NCBI RefSeq assembly: GCF_003984645.1
Contig: NZ_RWKI01000001.1
Location: forward strand, 124,001-188,000
Reading direction: 5' to 3'
From: Variovorax sp. MHTC-1
GTDB taxonomy: Bacteria; Pseudomonadota; Gammaproteobacteria; Burkholderiales; Burkholderiaceae_C
DNA: 64,000 nucleotides
Below the pieces are notes generated by a model. It saw only the letters and a list, made by a program, of their open reading frames with translations, ran no database searches and had not been told where the DNA came from. How positions within the stretch are numbered: position 1 is the stretch's first letter; every line of letters starts with the position of its first letter. This document shows positions 39,577 through 51,044 of this stretch, one piece after another. The position numbers and the translations under genes are program-made.

Positions 39577-42165
39577 TCAGGCCGCGAGCGCTTCGAGCAG
39601 CTCGGTTTCGATGGCCAGCTGCGCGCGCTGTCCCTGCAGTTCCGAGCCGCTGATCAGGAAGGTGTCTTCCACGCGCTCGCCCAGGGTCGTGACCTTCGCC
39701 AGCTGCAGATTCAGGTGGTGGCGTGCCAGCACGCGCGCCACCGAATACAGGAGGCCCGCGCGATCGCTGGCCGAGATGCTGAGCAGCCAGCGCTGCGCCT
39801 TGTCGTCGGGCAGGAGGCTGATGCGCGGCTTGATCGGGAAGCTGCGCACCCGGCGCGACACGCGGCCCTTGCTCGGCGGGGGCAGGGGGCCGGCCTCGTC
39901 GAGCGTCTTGGCCAAGCCGGTCTCGACCATGTTGATCAGGTCGCGATAGTGCTCGGGGATGAAGGTGGTGACGACCTGGAATGTGTCGAGCGCATAGCCG
40001 TTGGTAGCCGTGTGCACCTTGGCGTCGAGGATGCTGAAGGAGGACTGGTCGAAGTAGCCGCAGATGCGCGCGAACAGGTCCGGCTGGTCGGGGGTATAGA
40101 CCACCACTTGCAATCCCTCGCCCACCGGCGAGAGCCGCGCGCGGACGACGGCCGGCGTTTGCGGGTCGACCGGCGCATTCTTGTGCGGCACATGGCGCGA
40201 CAACTGCATGGTGTGCCACGCGATCTCGGATGCGTCGTGCCGCATGAAGTAGCCGACGTCGAGCGTCTCCCACAGCGCCTTGTGCGCCTCGAAAGGCTGC
40301 GCATGCAGCGCGAGCTGCACCAGCGCCTCGCGCTTGCGCGCCTCGACCTCGGCGCCGGGGTCGGGCATGCGGCCGCCCAGCGCGCGCAGCGTAGAGCGGT
40401 AGAGGTCCTCGAGCAGCTTGCCCTTCCAGGCGTTCCACACACGCGGGGAGGTGCCGCGGATGTCGGCGATGGTGAGCAGGTAGAGGGCTGTCAGGTAGCG
40501 TTCGTTGCCGACGCGTTTGGCGAAGTCGCCGATCACCTTCGGATCGCTCAGGTCCTGCTTCTGCGCGACCTGGCTCATCACGAGGTGCTCGGCCACCAGG
40601 AATTCGATCAGCTTGGCGTCCTCGCGCGCGATCTCGTGCTGGCGGCAGAAGCGGCGCACGTCGCGCGCGCCCAGCTCCGAATGGTCGCCGCCGCGGCCCT
40701 TGGCGATGTCGTGGAACAAAGCTGCGACATACAGGATCCAGGGCTTGTCCCAGCCGGCCGCGAGCTGCGAGCAGAACGGGTATTCGTGCGCATGCTCGAC
40801 GATGAAGAAGCGCCGCACGTTGCGCAGCACCATCAGGATGTGCTGGTCGACCGTGTAGACGTGGAACAGGTCGTGCTGCATCTGGCCGACGATGCTGCGG
40901 AACACGCGCAGATAGCGCCCCAGCACCGAGGTCTGGTTCATGAGCCTGAACGCGTGCGTGATGCCGCGCGGTTCCAGCAGCATGCGCATGAAGGTCACGT
41001 GGTTCACCCGGTCGTTGCGGAACTTGCTGTCCATCACGTGGCGCGCGTTGTAGAGCGCGCGCAGCGTGCGGGCCGAAAGGCCGTTGACGCCGATGGTCTT
41101 CTGGTAGAGCAGGAAGGTCTCGAGGATCGCGTGCGGGTCCTTGATGTAGAGGTCGTCGCTCGCCACCTCGATCAGCCCGGCCCGCTCGAAGAAGCGCTCG
41201 TTGATCCGCGTCGGCTCCTCGGCCTGCGGCTGCAGCCGCTCCGCGATGTTGAGCAAGAGAATCTGGTTGAGCTGCGTGACCGCCTTGGCCGCCCAGTAGT
41301 AGCGGCGCATCAGCGCCTCGCTGGACTTGCGCTGCGACTCGCCGACGTAGCCGAAGGTGGCGGCCACGGCGGTCTGCAGGTCGAATACCAGCCGGTCCTC
41401 GCGCCGGTTGGCGGTCACGTGCAGGCGGGCGCGGATCAGGCTCAGGAGTGCCTCGTTGCGCTTGATCTGCTGCACCTCGAAGGCGGTGGCCAGGCCGTTC
41501 TTCGCCAGGTCGTCCCAGCGCTTGCCGAAGCCGGCGGCCTTGGTCATCCAGAGGATGGTCTGCAGATCCCGCAAGCCGCCGGGTGATTCCTTGCAGTTGG
41601 GCTCGAGCGCGTAGGGCGTGTTGTCGTACTTCTGGTGCCGATGCCGCATCTCCTGTGACTTGGCCGCGAAGAAGGCCTGCGGGTCGATCGCGGCGACGAA
41701 GCGCTTGCGGAAGGCCGCGTAGAGCTTCTTGTCGCCTGCGACGAGGCGCGATTCGAGCAGCGAGGTCTGGACCGTGACGTCCTTCGACGCTTCTGCCAGG
41801 CATTCGTCGACCGTGCGCACGCTGGAGCCGATCTCGAGCCCGGTGTCCCAGCACCGGCCGATGAAGGCCTCGATCCGCGCCGGCTCGATGGCTGCCGCAT
41901 GGTCCTGCGGCAGCAGCAGCAGCACGTCGACGTCGGAATAGGGGAACAGCTCGCCCCGCCCGAAGCCGCCGACGGCGACCAGCGCGAACTGGTTGCCGAA
42001 GCCCGCATCGGCCCACAGCGCGTGCAGCGCCTCGTCGGCCAGGGCCGCAAGCTGGCGCAGCACGGTGTGGACGCTGCGCGTGGGCGCGCGCGCGCTGCGC
42101 AGCTGATCGAACAGCGCCAGCTTGTGCGTGCGGTAGGCGTCGCGCAAGGATGGAATGTCCACCAT
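39577..42165 (-). CDS. glnD: [Protein-PII] uridylyltransferase/uridylyl-removing enzyme
   Basis: This 862-residue nitrogen sensor attaches UMP to PII when glutamine is low and removes it when high. It has the nucleotidyltransferase motif [20 protein letters not shown] near residue 70, the HD phosphohydrolase core [18 protein letters not shown] near residue 445, and two C-terminal ACT domains ([18 protein letters not shown] and [18 protein letters not shown]) that bind glutamine. The ATG at 42165 follows GAGGG. map lies 26 bases upstream on the same strand, as in many proteobacteria. Confidence 0.97.
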   Translation of the reverse strand: MVDIPSLRDAYRTHKLALFDQLRSARAPTRSVHTVLRQLAALADEALHALWADAGFGNQFALVAVGGFGRGELFPYSDVDVLLLLPQDHAAAIEPARIEAFIGRCWDTGLEIGSSVRTVDECLAEASKDVTVQTSLLESRLVAGDKKLYAAFRKRFVAAIDPQAFFAAKSQEMRHRHQKYDNTPYALEPNCKESPGGLRDLQTILWMTKAAGFGKRWDDLAKNGLATAFEVQQIKRNEALLSLIRARLHVTANRREDRLVFDLQTAVAATFGYVGESQRKSSEALMRRYYWAAKAVTQLNQILLLNIAERLQPQAEEPTRINERFFERAGLIEVASDDLYIKDPHAILETFLLYQKTIGVNGLSARTLRALYNARHVMDSKFRNDRVNHVTFMRMLLEPRGITHAFRLMNQTSVLGRYLRVFRSIVGQMQHDLFHVYTVDQHILMVLRNVRRFFIVEHAHEYPFCSQLAAGWDKPWILYVAALFHDIAKGRGGDHSELGARDVRRFCRQHEIAREDAKLIEFLVAEHLVMSQVAQKQDLSDPKVIGDFAKRVGNERYLTALYLLTIADIRGTSPRVWNAWKGKLLEDLYRSTLRALGGRMPDPGAEVEARKREALVQLALHAQPFEAHKALWETLDVGYFMRHDASEIAWHTMQLSRHVPHKNAPVDPQTPAVVRARLSPVGEGLQVVVYTPDQPDLFARICGYFDQSSFSILDAKVHTATNGYALDTFQVVTTFIPEHYRDLINMVETGLAKTLDEAGPLPPPSKGRVSRRVRSFPIKPRISLLPDDKAQRWLLSISASDRAGLLYSVARVLARHHLNLQLAKVTTLGERVEDTFLISGSELQGQRAQLAIETELLEALAA

Positions 42166-42191
42166 GGCAGCCCTCAGAGGCCGGACCGGCG

Positions 42192-43016
42192 TCAAGCCGC
42201 GGCGTTGACGAAAGCGGGCGGCGGCGGGCTGCCGGCCGACAGCGTGAGCACCTCGTAGCCGGTCTCGGTGACCAGCACCGTGTGCTCCCACTGCGCCGAC
42301 AGCGAGTGGTCGCGCGTGACGATGGTCCAGCCGTCGTACTGGCCGCCGCGGGCGTCTTCCTTGATGTCGCGCTTGCCGGCGTTGATCATCGGCTCGATGG
42401 TGAAGGTCATGCCGGGCTTGAGCTCGTCCAGCGTGCCCGGCTTGCCGTAGTGCAGCACCTGCGGTTCTTCATGGAAGCCGCGGCCGATGCCGTGGCCGCA
42501 GAACTCGCGCACCACCGAAAAGCCGTTGCTTTCGGCAAAGCGCTGGATTGCGAAGCCGATGTCGCCCAGGTGCGCGCCCGGTTTCACCTTGACGATGCCG
42601 TGCCACATGGCCTCGTAAGTGAAGGCGCAAAGCCGCTTGGCCGCAATCGAGGCGTCGCCGACCACGAACATGCGGCTGGTGTCGCCGTGCCAGCCGTCCT
42701 TGATGACCGTGATGTCGCAGTTGACGATGTCGCCCTTCTTCAGCGGCTTGTCGTTCGGGATGCCATGGCACACCACGTGATTGACCGAGGTGCAGATGGA
42801 CTTGGGGTAGGGGACGCTGCTCGCGCCCAGGTAGTTGAGCGGCGCCGGAATCGCACCCTGGACCTGGGTGATGTAGTCGTGCGCGAGCTTGTCGATCTCG
42901 TTGGTGGTCACGCCGGGTTTGACGTGCGGGGTCAGGTAGTCCAGCACCTCGGAGGCCAGGCGGCACGCCACGCGCATGCCGGCCACGCCTTCGGCGTCTT
43001 TGTAGGTAATGCTCAT
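42192..43016 (-). CDS. map: Methionine aminopeptidase, type I
   Basis: This 274-residue metalloenzyme removes initiator Met. The five metal ligands are in place: the two Asp of [19 protein letters not shown], His in [16 protein letters not shown], Glu in TFTIEPM and Glu in QWEHTVLVT. It is upstream of glnD with a 26-base gap and is divergent from purL, 115 bases away. Confidence 0.97.
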   Translation of the reverse strand: MSITYKDAEGVAGMRVACRLASEVLDYLTPHVKPGVTTNEIDKLAHDYITQVQGAIPAPLNYLGASSVPYPKSICTSVNHVVCHGIPNDKPLKKGDIVNCDITVIKDGWHGDTSRMFVVGDASIAAKRLCAFTYEAMWHGIVKVKPGAHLGDIGFAIQRFAESNGFSVVREFCGHGIGRGFHEEPQVLHYGKPGTLDELKPGMTFTIEPMINAGKRDIKEDARGGQYDGWTIVTRDHSLSAQWEHTVLVTETGYEVLTLSAGSPPPPAFVNAAA

Positions 43017-43131
43017 CGCAGAATTATCCCATCCACCCCGCTAAAATTCAGGGTTGGCGCGGATGGCCCCAGTCAGCGGCCGCCGCCTCCTTCTCTTGAT
43101 TCTCAAACGCGGCCGCCCGGCCGATCCGACC

Positions 43132-46100
43132 GTGACGTTGCCCGTGAACCCGTCTTCCCATTCCGTCGCCCCGGTGGTGACCTTCTTCGAGGGCGGCAGT
43201 GCGCTCAGCGATTTCAGGGCGCGGCAGCTGTTGCCCCGCCTCGCAGCCATCGAGCCGCGTCTCGATGGCATTTCCGCGCGTTTCGTGCACCTGGTCGTGA
43301 CGGATGCGGCACTCGAGCCTGCCGAGCGCGAGCGCTTCGCCGCGCTGCTGGATTACGGCGAGCCCTTCGTGGCGCCCTCCAAGGCCGGGCCGACGGTCGT
43401 CGTCACGCCGCGGCTGGGGACCGTATCGCCCTGGGCCTCCAAGGCGACCGACATCGCCCATAACTGCGGCCTGGCGCTGCGCCGGGTCGAGCGCGTGACC
43501 CAGTACCACCTGGTGCTGAAGGCGCCGCTGCTGGGAAAGGCGCCCGCGCTGGAAGGCGACAAGCTCGCCGCGGTCGCGGCACTGCTGCACGATCGCATGA
43601 CCGAATCGGTGCTGGCCGAGCTCGATCAGGCTGCCAGCCTGTTCGCCGAGCTGCCGGCCCAGCCGATGGCGCAGGTCGACGTGCAGGGGGGCGGCCGCGC
43701 CGCGTTGGTCGCGGCCAACAAGAGCTTCGGCCTTGCGCTGGCCGAGGACGAGATCGACTACCTGGTCGAGGCCTTCACCCGGCTCGGCCGCAACCCGAGC
43801 GATGTCGAGCTGATGATGTTCGCGCAGGCCAACAGCGAGCACTGCCGCCACAAGATCTTCAACGCCGACTTCATCGTCGATGGCGTGGCGCAGCCCCAGA
43901 GCCTGTTCTCGATGATTCGCCATACGGAGCGCCAGAACCCGCAGCACACGGTGGTGGCCTATGCCGACAACGCGTCCATCATGGAGGGCACGCAGGTCGA
44001 GCGCTTCGTGGCCGGCTCGGCCTCGGGCAGCTATCAGAAGCAAAGCGCGCTGAGCCACGTGTTGATGAAGGTCGAGACGCACAACCATCCGACTGCGATC
44101 TCGCCCTTTCCGGGCGCCTCGACCGGCGCCGGCGGCGAGATCCGCGACGAGGGCGCCACCGGCCGCGGCTCCAAGCCAAAGGCCGGGTTGACCGGCTTCA
44201 CGGTATCGAAGCTCTGGCCTGCGGAAGGCAGCTACGGCAAGCCCGGGCACATTGCGAGTCCGCTGCAGATCATGACCGAGGGTCCGTTGGGCGGCGCCGC
44301 ATTCAACAACGAGTTCGGCCGACCCAACCTCCTGGGCTATTTCCGCGAGTACGAGCAGGCGATCGAGAGCGACGCCGACACCGTGCAGCGCGGCTACCAC
44401 AAGCCGATCATGATCGCGGGCGGCCTCGGCAGCATCGACGCGGCGCAGACGAAGAAGATCCACTTCCCCGAGGGCTCGCTGCTGATCCAGCTCGGCGGCC
44501 CCGGCATGCGCATCGGCATGGGCGGCAGCGCCGCGAGCTCGATGGCGACCGGCGCCAACGCGGCCGAGCTGGACTTCGATTCGGTGCAGCGCGGCAACCC
44601 CGAGATCGAGCGCCGCGCGCAGGAGGTCATCAACCACTGCTGGCAGCAGGGCGCCGCGAACCCGATCCTCGCGATTCACGACGTGGGCGCGGGCGGCCTG
44701 AGCAATGCCTTCCCCGAGCTCACCAACGACGCCGGACGCGGCGCGCTCTTCGACCTGCGCGCCGTGCCGCTCGAAGAGTCGGGCATGGCGCCGAAGGAGA
44801 TCTGGTGCAACGAAAGCCAGGAGCGCTATGTGCTCGCGATCGCGCCGGAATCCTTGGACCAGTTCCGCGCGTTCTGCGAACGGGAGCGCTGTCCTTTTGC
44901 CGTGGTCGGCGTGGCGACGCAGGAGCGGCAGCTGGTCGTGGCGGACGACGGCGCGCCGCCCGTCGACATGCCGATGGACGTGCTGCTCGGCAAGCCCCCC
45001 AAGATGCTGCGCGACGTGAAAACCGTCGCGCGCAGTTTCAAGCCGCTCGACCTCAACGGTGTCGATCTGCAGAAGGCCGCGATCGACGTGTTGTCGCATC
45101 CCACGGTCGCTTCGAAGCGCTTCCTCATCACCATCGGTGACCGTACCGTCGGCGGCCTGAGCCACCGTGACCAGATGGTCGGCCCCTGGCAGGTGCCGGT
45201 GGCCGACTGCGCCGTGACCCTGGCCGACTACCGGGGCTTCGCAGGCGAGGCCATGAGCATGGGCGAGCGCACGCCGCTGGCGGCCATCGACGCGCCGGCT
45301 TCGGGCCGCATGGCAGTCGGGGAAGCCATCACCAACCTGCTGGCGGCGCCGATCGAGCTGTCGAGCGTCAAGCTTTCCGCCAACTGGATGGCGGCCTGCG
45401 GCGAGCCGGGCGAGGACGCGGCGCTCTACGAAACCGTCAAGGCGGTGGGCCTCGAACTGTGCCCGGCGCTCGGCGTCTCGATCCCGGTCGGCAAGGATTC
45501 GCTGTCGATGCGCACCCAATGGCAGGACGAGGGCGCGCAGAAGAAAGTCACCTCGCCTGTGAGTCTGATCGTGAGCGCCTTCGCCACGCTCGCCGACGTG
45601 CGCGGCACGCTCACGCCGCAGCTCGACGCCACCGAGGCCGACACCACGCTGGTGCTGGTCGACCTCGGCCGCGGCAAGCAGCGCATGGCCGGCAGCATCC
45701 TGGCGCAGACGCTGGCGCAGAGCGGCGACACGGTGCCCGACCTCGACGATCCGCAAGACCTGGTTAAGCTGGCGGCGGCCGTGAACGCGCTGCGCGCCGA
45801 GGGCAAGATCCTCGCGATGCACGACCGCAGCGACGGCGGCCTGTTCGCCGCCGCCTGCGAGATGGCCTTTGCCGGCCATGTGGGCGTGGCGCTCAACGTC
45901 GACTTGCTCGTGACCGAAGGCGACGGCATCAGCGACAGCCGCGCCGAGTATGGCGATGCGAAGAACTGGGCCGGCCAGGTCAGTGCGCGGCGCGAAGAGC
46001 TGACGCTCAAGGCGCTCTTCAACGAAGAGCTCGGCATGCTGCTGCAGGTGCGCACCGCCGAGCGCAACGAGGTCATGCAGACCTTGCGCGCGCACGGCCT

Positions 46101-47154
46101 CAGCGCCCACAGCCATTTCGTCGGCAAGACCCGGCCCGCCGCTTCTCCCATGGATGCGGGCAAGGGCAAGCTCGAAGTCTGGCGCGATGCCAAGGCCGTC
46201 TTCAGCGCCAGCCTGCACGACCTGCACCAGGTGTGGGACGCGGTCAGCTGGAAGATCTGCCGCGAGCGCGACAACCCGGCCTGCGCCGATGCCGAGCATG
46301 CGGCCGCCGGCGAGCCGCAGGACCCTGGCGTCCATGTGCTGCTGGCGCCGGGCGCCGAAGAGAACGTGGCCGCGCCTTTCCTGAACCTGGCCCGTCCGAA
46401 GGTTGCGATCCTGCGCGAGCAGGGCGTCAACTCCCATGTCGAGATGGCTTACGCCTTCAACGAGGCAGGCTTCGAGAGTTTCGATGTCCACATGACCGAC
46501 CTGCAGACGGGCAGGGCGGACCTCGCGGATTTCAGGGGCGTGGTCGCTTGCGGCGGCTTCAGCTACGGCGACACGCTGGGGGCGGGCATCGGCTGGGCGC
46601 GCAGCATCACCTTCAACCCGAAGCTGGCCGAGCAGTTCAAGAGCTTCTTCGGGCGCCGCGACACCTTCGGCCTCGGCGTCTGCAATGGCTGCCAGATGTT
46701 TGCAGAGCTGGCCGACATCATCCCGGGCGCGGAAGCCTGGCCGCGTTTCACCACCAACCAGAGCGAGCGCTTCGAGGCGCGTCTGGCCATGGTCGAGGTG
46801 CTCGAATCGCCGAGCCTGTTCTTCGCCGGCATGGCGGGCAGCCGCCTGCCGATCGCGGTCGCACATGGCGAGGGGTACGCCAACTTCAAGCACCGCGGCA
46901 GTGCCAGCAAAGCCATCGCCGCGATGCGCTTCGTCGACAACCACGGCGAGCCGACCGAGCGCTACCCCTTCAATCCCAACGGCAGCGCCGGCGGCCTGAC
47001 CGCGGTGACCACCGCCGACGGCCGCTTCACCGCGCTGATGCCGCACCCGGAGCGCGTTTTCCGCAACGTCCAGTTGAGCTGGACTTCGGGCGACAAGAGC
47101 GCGCTGAGCCCTTGGATGCGCATCTGGCGCAACGCCCGTAGGTGGGTCGGTTGA
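43132..47154 (+). CDS. purL: Phosphoribosylformylglycinamidine synthase
   Basis: This enzyme of about 1340 residues converts FGAR to FGAM in purine synthesis. It is the large single-chain type: an N-terminal domain ([20 protein letters not shown]), two AIRS-like ATP domains ([39 protein letters not shown]), and a C-terminal class I glutaminase with the Cys in GVCNGCQMF and His in MPHPERVFR. The frame is open to 43054. The GTG at 43132 gives an N-terminus like the family, but GTG 43141 or ATG 43063 cannot be ruled out; a TAAAAT box at 43042 makes the latter unlikely. Confidence 0.95.
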   Translation: MTLPVNPSSHSVAPVVTFFEGGSALSDFRARQLLPRLAAIEPRLDGISARFVHLVVTDAALEPAERERFAALLDYGEPFVAPSKAGPTVVVTPRLGTVSPWASKATDIAHNCGLALRRVERVTQYHLVLKAPLLGKAPALEGDKLAAVAALLHDRMTESVLAELDQAASLFAELPAQPMAQVDVQGGGRAALVAANKSFGLALAEDEIDYLVEAFTRLGRNPSDVELMMFAQANSEHCRHKIFNADFIVDGVAQPQSLFSMIRHTERQNPQHTVVAYADNASIMEGTQVERFVAGSASGSYQKQSALSHVLMKVETHNHPTAISPFPGASTGAGGEIRDEGATGRGSKPKAGLTGFTVSKLWPAEGSYGKPGHIASPLQIMTEGPLGGAAFNNEFGRPNLLGYFREYEQAIESDADTVQRGYHKPIMIAGGLGSIDAAQTKKIHFPEGSLLIQLGGPGMRIGMGGSAASSMATGANAAELDFDSVQRGNPEIERRAQEVINHCWQQGAANPILAIHDVGAGGLSNAFPELTNDAGRGALFDLRAVPLEESGMAPKEIWCNESQERYVLAIAPESLDQFRAFCERERCPFAVVGVATQERQLVVADDGAPPVDMPMDVLLGKPPKMLRDVKTVARSFKPLDLNGVDLQKAAIDVLSHPTVASKRFLITIGDRTVGGLSHRDQMVGPWQVPVADCAVTLADYRGFAGEAMSMGERTPLAAIDAPASGRMAVGEAITNLLAAPIELSSVKLSANWMAACGEPGEDAALYETVKAVGLELCPALGVSIPVGKDSLSMRTQWQDEGAQKKVTSPVSLIVSAFATLADVRGTLTPQLDATEADTTLVLVDLGRGKQRMAGSILAQTLAQSGDTVPDLDDPQDLVKLAAAVNALRAEGKILAMHDRSDGGLFAAACEMAFAGHVGVALNVDLLVTEGDGISDSRAEYGDAKNWAGQVSARREELTLKALFNEELGMLLQVRTAERNEVMQTLRAHGLSAHSHFVGKTRPAASPMDAGKGKLEVWRDAKAVFSASLHDLHQVWDAVSWKICRERDNPACADAEHAAAGEPQDPGVHVLLAPGAEENVAAPFLNLARPKVAILREQGVNSHVEMAYAFNEAGFESFDVHMTDLQTGRADLADFRGVVACGGFSYGDTLGAGIGWARSITFNPKLAEQFKSFFGRRDTFGLGVCNGCQMFAELADIIPGAEAWPRFTTNQSERFEARLAMVEVLESPSLFFAGMAGSRLPIAVAHGEGYANFKHRGSASKAIAAMRFVDNHGEPTERYPFNPNGSAGGLTAVTTADGRFTALMPHPERVFRNVQLSWTSGDKSALSPWMRIWRNARRWVG

Positions 47155-47159
47155 GGAGC

Positions 47160-47254
47160 CCACCCCCGTTGCTTGCTCACTGCGTGTAGCCGCCTCCCCC
47201 TCAAGGGGGCGACACCCGGCGGCCCGGCAAAGCCGGTTCCGCGGTGTCCCTGGA
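47160..47254 (+). repeat. Interspersed GC-rich repeat, copy 2 (diverged)
   Basis: This copy follows purL in the same orientation as copy 3. The 5-prime half is diverged (CTTGCTCACTGCGTG), but the 3-prime half is nearly identical: GGCCCGGCAAAGCCGGTTCC, then GCGGTGTCCCTGG. It ends just before the terminator at 47257. Confidence 0.65.
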
Positions 47255-47256
47255 AC

Positions 47257-47284
47257 AAAAAAGCGGCCCGCGGGCCGCTTTTTT
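47257..47284. terminator. Bidirectional rho-independent terminator
   Basis: Six A, GCGGCCCG, CGGGCCGC and six T form a perfect 28-base palindrome between the convergent purL and parvulin genes. It should stop transcription from both sides: the T-run follows the hairpin on each strand. Confidence 0.9.
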
Positions 47285-47297
47285 AACGAGGCTTCGA

Positions 47298-48080
47298 TTA
47301 CTCCACCTTTGCCTTAGCGCGCAGTTCTTCCTGGTACTTCTGCAAACGCTGCTGCTGCAGCTGCTGCACGATCTGCGGCTTGACCTCTTCGACCTTCGGC
47401 AACTGCGCCTGGCGGATGTCGTCGACTCGGATGATGTGATAGCCGAACTGCGACTTGACCGGAGCGGACGTCGTCTCGCCCTTCTTGAGCTTGATCATCG
47501 CTTCCGAGAATTCGGGCACGAAACTCGCCGGCGCGGCCCAGTCGAGGTCGCCGCCGTTGGCGCCGGACCCCGGGTCTTTGCTCTGCTTCTTGGCGATGTC
47601 CTCGAACTTCTGGCCCTTCTTGAGGTCGGCCAGGATCTTCTGCGCCTGCTCTTCCTTCTCGACCAGGATGTGGCGCGCCTTGTATTCCTTGCCGCCGTTG
47701 GCTGCGACGAACTTGTCGTACTCGGCCTGCACGTCGGCATCCGACACGGCGTTCGCCTTGCGATAGTTTTCGAACAGCTGGCGGATCAGGATGGCCTGGC
47801 GCGCGAGTTCGAGCTGGTTCTTGTAGTCGTCGGTGCCGTCCAGGCCCTGCTTCTGGGCTTCCTGCATGAAGATCTCGCGGGCGACCACTTCTTCGCGCAG
47901 CTGGCCCTGCATTTCCGGCGTGACCGGACGGCCGGCCGCGGCGAGCTGCTGGGCCAGCACGTCCATGCGCGCCTTGGGCACCGGCTTGCCGTTGACGATG
48001 GCCGCGTTCTGGGCGAATGCGGCGGGAATGGCGCCCAGAAGGGCGGCGGCTGCGACGGCCTGCAGGAGTTGTTTCTTCAT
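47298..48080 (-). CDS. Periplasmic parvulin-type peptidyl-prolyl isomerase
   Basis: This 260-residue protein has a Sec signal (LLQAVAAAALLGAIPAAFAQ), a SurA-like N-terminal helical segment (residues 20-130) and a single PpiC parvulin domain (ARHILVEKEEQAQKILADLK, ...FGYHIIRVDD). It helps fold outer-membrane or periplasmic proteins. The ATG at 48080 is chosen because longer frames lack the signal peptide. It is followed by the terminator shared with purL and preceded by bolA on the same strand, 47 bases away. Confidence 0.93.
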   Translation of the reverse strand: MKKQLLQAVAAAALLGAIPAAFAQNAAIVNGKPVPKARMDVLAQQLAAAGRPVTPEMQGQLREEVVAREIFMQEAQKQGLDGTDDYKNQLELARQAILIRQLFENYRKANAVSDADVQAEYDKFVAANGGKEYKARHILVEKEEQAQKILADLKKGQKFEDIAKKQSKDPGSGANGGDLDWAAPASFVPEFSEAMIKLKKGETTSAPVKSQFGYHIIRVDDIRQAQLPKVEEVKPQIVQQLQQQRLQKYQEELRAKAKVE

Positions 48081-48127
48081 AAGGGGAGGATACTTTTGCC
48101 GCCCTGGCAGGCGGGAATCAAAGCGCT

Positions 48128-48391
48128 TCAAAGCGTCTCGATGGCGATGGCGTGAAGGCCTTGTGCGATGAAAAGTTGCAGCGAATCATACACAAGCCGA
48201 TGGCGCGCTACGCGGGCTTTTCCGGCGAACAGGGGCGAGGCGATGCGCACGCGGAAATGGGTGCCGTAGCCCTCGGGGCCGGCGCCTGCATGGCCGGCAT
48301 GCGCAGCGCTTTCGTCGATTACCTCGAGTACCGTGGGTTGCAAGGTGTTACGCAAGCGGGCCTCGAGGTCCGCAGAGGTCGGAAGGCTCAT
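48128..48391 (-). CDS. bolA: BolA family protein
   Basis: This 87-residue protein has the BolA fold. The C-terminal half shows the family signature with [22 protein letters not shown] and [17 protein letters not shown], including the conserved His that binds an iron-sulfur cluster with monothiol glutaredoxins. Its ATG overlaps the yciB stop by four bases (ATGA), so the two are coupled. The family is linked to stress response and Fe-S handling. Confidence 0.92.
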   Translation of the reverse strand: MSLPTSADLEARLRNTLQPTVLEVIDESAAHAGHAGAGPEGYGTHFRVRIASPLFAGKARVARHRLVYDSLQLFIAQGLHAIAIETL

Positions 48392-48927
48392 GCTGCAGGC
48401 TTGTCGGACTTGAGGTGGGGCGAGATGTAGAGCCCTTGCGCCACCAGGAAAACGATCGGGAAGGCATAGCCCCAGAGCTTGAAATTGACCCAGGCCTCGG
48501 TGCTGAAATACGCGGCCACATAGCCATTGATCGCGGCCATGAACACGCAGTAGGCGATCCACGCGATGTTGAGCCGGCCCCAGATCGGAAGCGGCAGCTC
48601 CAGCTGCGCGCCGAGCAGCATCTTGAGAAAGTTCTTCTTGAAGATCCAGAGCGCGACGGCCAGCGCCAGCGCCATCGCGCCGTAGAGCACCGTCGGCTTC
48701 CACTTGATGAAGCGATCGTCGTGCAGGAGCAGCGTGAGCGAGCCGAACAGCAGGATCAGCACCAGCGTGGCCTTCTGCATCGGCGCCAGGCGGCGCTCGT
48801 TGAACCAGACGATGCCCGTCTGCAGCACCGTGGCCGCCATCAGCACGCCGGTGGCGGTGTAGATGTCGTAGAGCTTGAACGCGCCGAAGAACAGCAGGAT
48901 CGGAAAGAAGTCGAGAAGCAGTTTCAT
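48388..48927 (-). CDS. yciB: Inner membrane septation protein YciB
   Basis: This 179-residue protein has five hydrophobic segments and the conserved start [20 protein letters not shown] and a C-terminal [20 protein letters not shown], hallmarks of YciB/IspZ, a protein acting in septation and envelope integrity. It overlaps bolA by ATGA. msrB ends 22 bases upstream. Confidence 0.95.
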   Translation of the reverse strand: MKLLLDFFPILLFFGAFKLYDIYTATGVLMAATVLQTGIVWFNERRLAPMQKATLVLILLFGSLTLLLHDDRFIKWKPTVLYGAMALALAVALWIFKKNFLKMLLGAQLELPLPIWGRLNIAWIAYCVFMAAINGYVAAYFSTEAWVNFKLWGYAFPIVFLVAQGLYISPHLKSDKPAA

Positions 48928-48949
48928 GTTGTTTCGTCTGCGTCACGCG

Positions 48950-49366
48950 TCACGCGTCGCGCTTGCGGAAGTCCAGCGAGGCCGAGTTCATGCAGTAGCG
49001 CAGGCCGGTTTCCGTGGGACCGTCGGGGAACACGTGGCCCAGGTGGGCGCCGCAATTGGCACACACATTTTCGGTGCGAACCATGCCGTGCGAGCGGTCG
49101 ACGATGTTCTTGATGGCGCCCGGCACCGCTTCCTGCGAGAAGCTGGGCCAGCCGCAGCCGGCGTCGAACTTGGTGGCGGATTCGAACAGCTTGGCGCCGC
49201 AGCAGATGCAGTGGTAGCTGCCGTCTTCCCAGTGGGCTTCGTACTTGCCGGTGAACGGGCGCTCGGTGGCGGCGTGGCGCGTCACCTCGAAGGCGCCGCG
49301 CTCGGCGCCTTTTTCGGCCAGGATGGCTTTCCATTCGGCTTCTGTTTTCTGAATGGGTGTGGTCAT
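48950..49366 (-). CDS. msrB: Peptide-methionine (R)-S-oxide reductase MsrB
   Basis: This 138-residue repair enzyme reduces Met-R-sulfoxide. The catalytic Cys125 is in [11 protein letters not shown], the probable resolving Cys71 in GCGWPSF, and zinc is held by Cys53/Cys56 and Cys102/Cys105. Its ATG overlaps the selO stop by ATGA, so SelO and MsrB are translated together. Confidence 0.97.
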   Translation of the reverse strand: MTTPIQKTEAEWKAILAEKGAERGAFEVTRHAATERPFTGKYEAHWEDGSYHCICCGAKLFESATKFDAGCGWPSFSQEAVPGAIKNIVDRSHGMVRTENVCANCGAHLGHVFPDGPTETGLRYCMNSASLDFRKRDA

Positions 49367-50844
49367 GATGAGCAGCTGATTTCGATCGTGGAAGCCCAGT
49401 CGGGCGGGAAGCCGGCATAGGCCTCGTGGCCGGCATGGTCTTCAAATGGGGTTTCGAGCAGCTTCAGCAAGGTGGCGACGCCCGCGAAGTCTTTTTGCTG
49501 CGCCGATTCGATCGCCTGCTGGCCGAGGTGGTTCCGCAGCACGAACTTGGGGTTGCTCCTGCGCATCAGGTCGGCGGCCTGCGCTGCCGGCGTCTGCGCA
49601 TGGCGCTCGGCAAAGGATAGCAGCCAGGTGTCGAAGCCGGCGCGGTCGAGGAACAGGTCGCGCACCGCCTCGGAACTGCCGCCGGCCATGTGATCGGACA
49701 GGCGGCGCCAGAAGATCGTGTAGTCGACCTTTTCCTGTGCCAGCAGCTTGAGCACGCCCTCGATCAGGGCGCGGTCGGCCGGCGCCGAATCGATCAAGCC
49801 GAGCTTGGACCGCATGCGCGCCTCGAACGCGCTCGGGAACACCGTCTTGTACGACTCCAGCGCGGCGACCGCGATCTCCTGGTCGCCGATCAGCGGCAGC
49901 AGCGCCTGGGCCAGGCAGAAGAGGTTCCAGTACGCGACATTGGGCTGCTGGTTGTAGGCATAGCGGCCGGCGGTGTCGCTGTGGTTGCAGATGTGGCGCG
50001 GATCGAAGCCGTCGAGAAACTGGAAGGGCCCGTAGTCGATGGTGAGCCCGAGGATGCTCATGTTGTCGGTGTTCATCACGCCGTGGCAGAAGCCGACTGC
50101 CTGCCATTGAGCCAGGAGCGCCGCGGTGCGCTCGCTCACCGCTTCGAGCAGGGCGGCGTAGGCGTTGCCGTTGAAGCGATCGGTCGTGCGGCAGGCGGGG
50201 TAGTAGCGGTCGATGACGTAGTCGGCCAGCGCGCGCAGTTCCTCGTCCTGCTGGTTGGCCGCGAAATGCTCGAAGTGGCCGAAGCGGATGAAGCTCGGCG
50301 ACACGCGCGTCACGACGGCGGCGGTTTCGAGTTCTTCGCGGCGGATTCGCGCGTCCGAACCGGTCACGCACAGCGCGCGGGTCGTCGGGACGCCGAGCGC
50401 ATGCATCGCTTCGCTGCAGAGGAATTCGCGGATGCTCGATCGCAGCACCGCGCGGCCGTCGCCCATGCGCGAATAGGGCGTGCGACCCGAGCCCTTGAGC
50501 TGCAACTCGAAGCCGCGCTCGGTCTCGCCCAGCATGATCGCGCGGCCGTCGCCCAGCTGTCCGGCCCAGACGCCGAACTGGTGGCCGCTGTACACGCTGG
50601 CGTAGGAGCGCGAGCCGGCGACCGGCACATTGCCGGTGAAGGCGGCCAGTCCTTCGGCCGAATGCAGCCAGGCCTCGTCCAGTCCGAGTTCGCGCGCCAG
50701 CGCCGCGCTGCGGCCGACCCAGTAGGGCTCGGGCAGCGGGGTGGGGCGGAGTTCGGTGAAGAAGGCCGGGCCCAGTGCGGAAAAGCCCGGGGTCCAGTCG
50801 AGGCCCAGGTCGACGATGTCCGCCTCGTCTGCAAGCATGGTCAT
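49363..50844 (-). CDS. selO: SelO/YdiU-type protein AMPylator
   Basis: This 493-residue pseudokinase transfers AMP from ATP to Ser, Thr or Tyr of other proteins. Typical segments are the N-terminal [20 protein letters not shown], the nucleotide loop [40 protein letters not shown] and [14 protein letters not shown]. The ATG at 50844 gives the usual start; ATG 50838 is nearly as good. It overlaps msrB by ATGA. The standard bacterial form lacks selenocysteine, and the C-terminus here ends ISCSS. Confidence 0.94.
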   Translation of the reverse strand: MTMLADEADIVDLGLDWTPGFSALGPAFFTELRPTPLPEPYWVGRSAALARELGLDEAWLHSAEGLAAFTGNVPVAGSRSYASVYSGHQFGVWAGQLGDGRAIMLGETERGFELQLKGSGRTPYSRMGDGRAVLRSSIREFLCSEAMHALGVPTTRALCVTGSDARIRREELETAAVVTRVSPSFIRFGHFEHFAANQQDEELRALADYVIDRYYPACRTTDRFNGNAYAALLEAVSERTAALLAQWQAVGFCHGVMNTDNMSILGLTIDYGPFQFLDGFDPRHICNHSDTAGRYAYNQQPNVAYWNLFCLAQALLPLIGDQEIAVAALESYKTVFPSAFEARMRSKLGLIDSAPADRALIEGVLKLLAQEKVDYTIFWRRLSDHMAGGSSEAVRDLFLDRAGFDTWLLSFAERHAQTPAAQAADLMRRSNPKFVLRNHLGQQAIESAQQKDFAGVATLLKLLETPFEDHAGHEAYAGFPPDWASTIEISCSS

Positions 50845-51044
50845 GCGCCGATTGTCCCGCAGGCGACTAAACCCCTGGCCGCAGGGGCCATGCGCGCCAT
50901 CGGCCTCATGCGGCGCCGGCTTGCACGGATCGCACTGCGGGTTTCTGTCATTGTGTGATCGGCCGAAGATTGAATGAATCGCGAACCGGGCGGGCACGAA
51001 AGCCCGCGAAATTTTTCGGACGTTACTTGAAAAGGAGCTTACAG

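Noticed and set aside
43048..47163. A 1371-codon minus-strand frame opposite purL
   Set aside because: It mirrors the third-codon-position GC of purL and matches no protein family, while purL shows all expected motifs.
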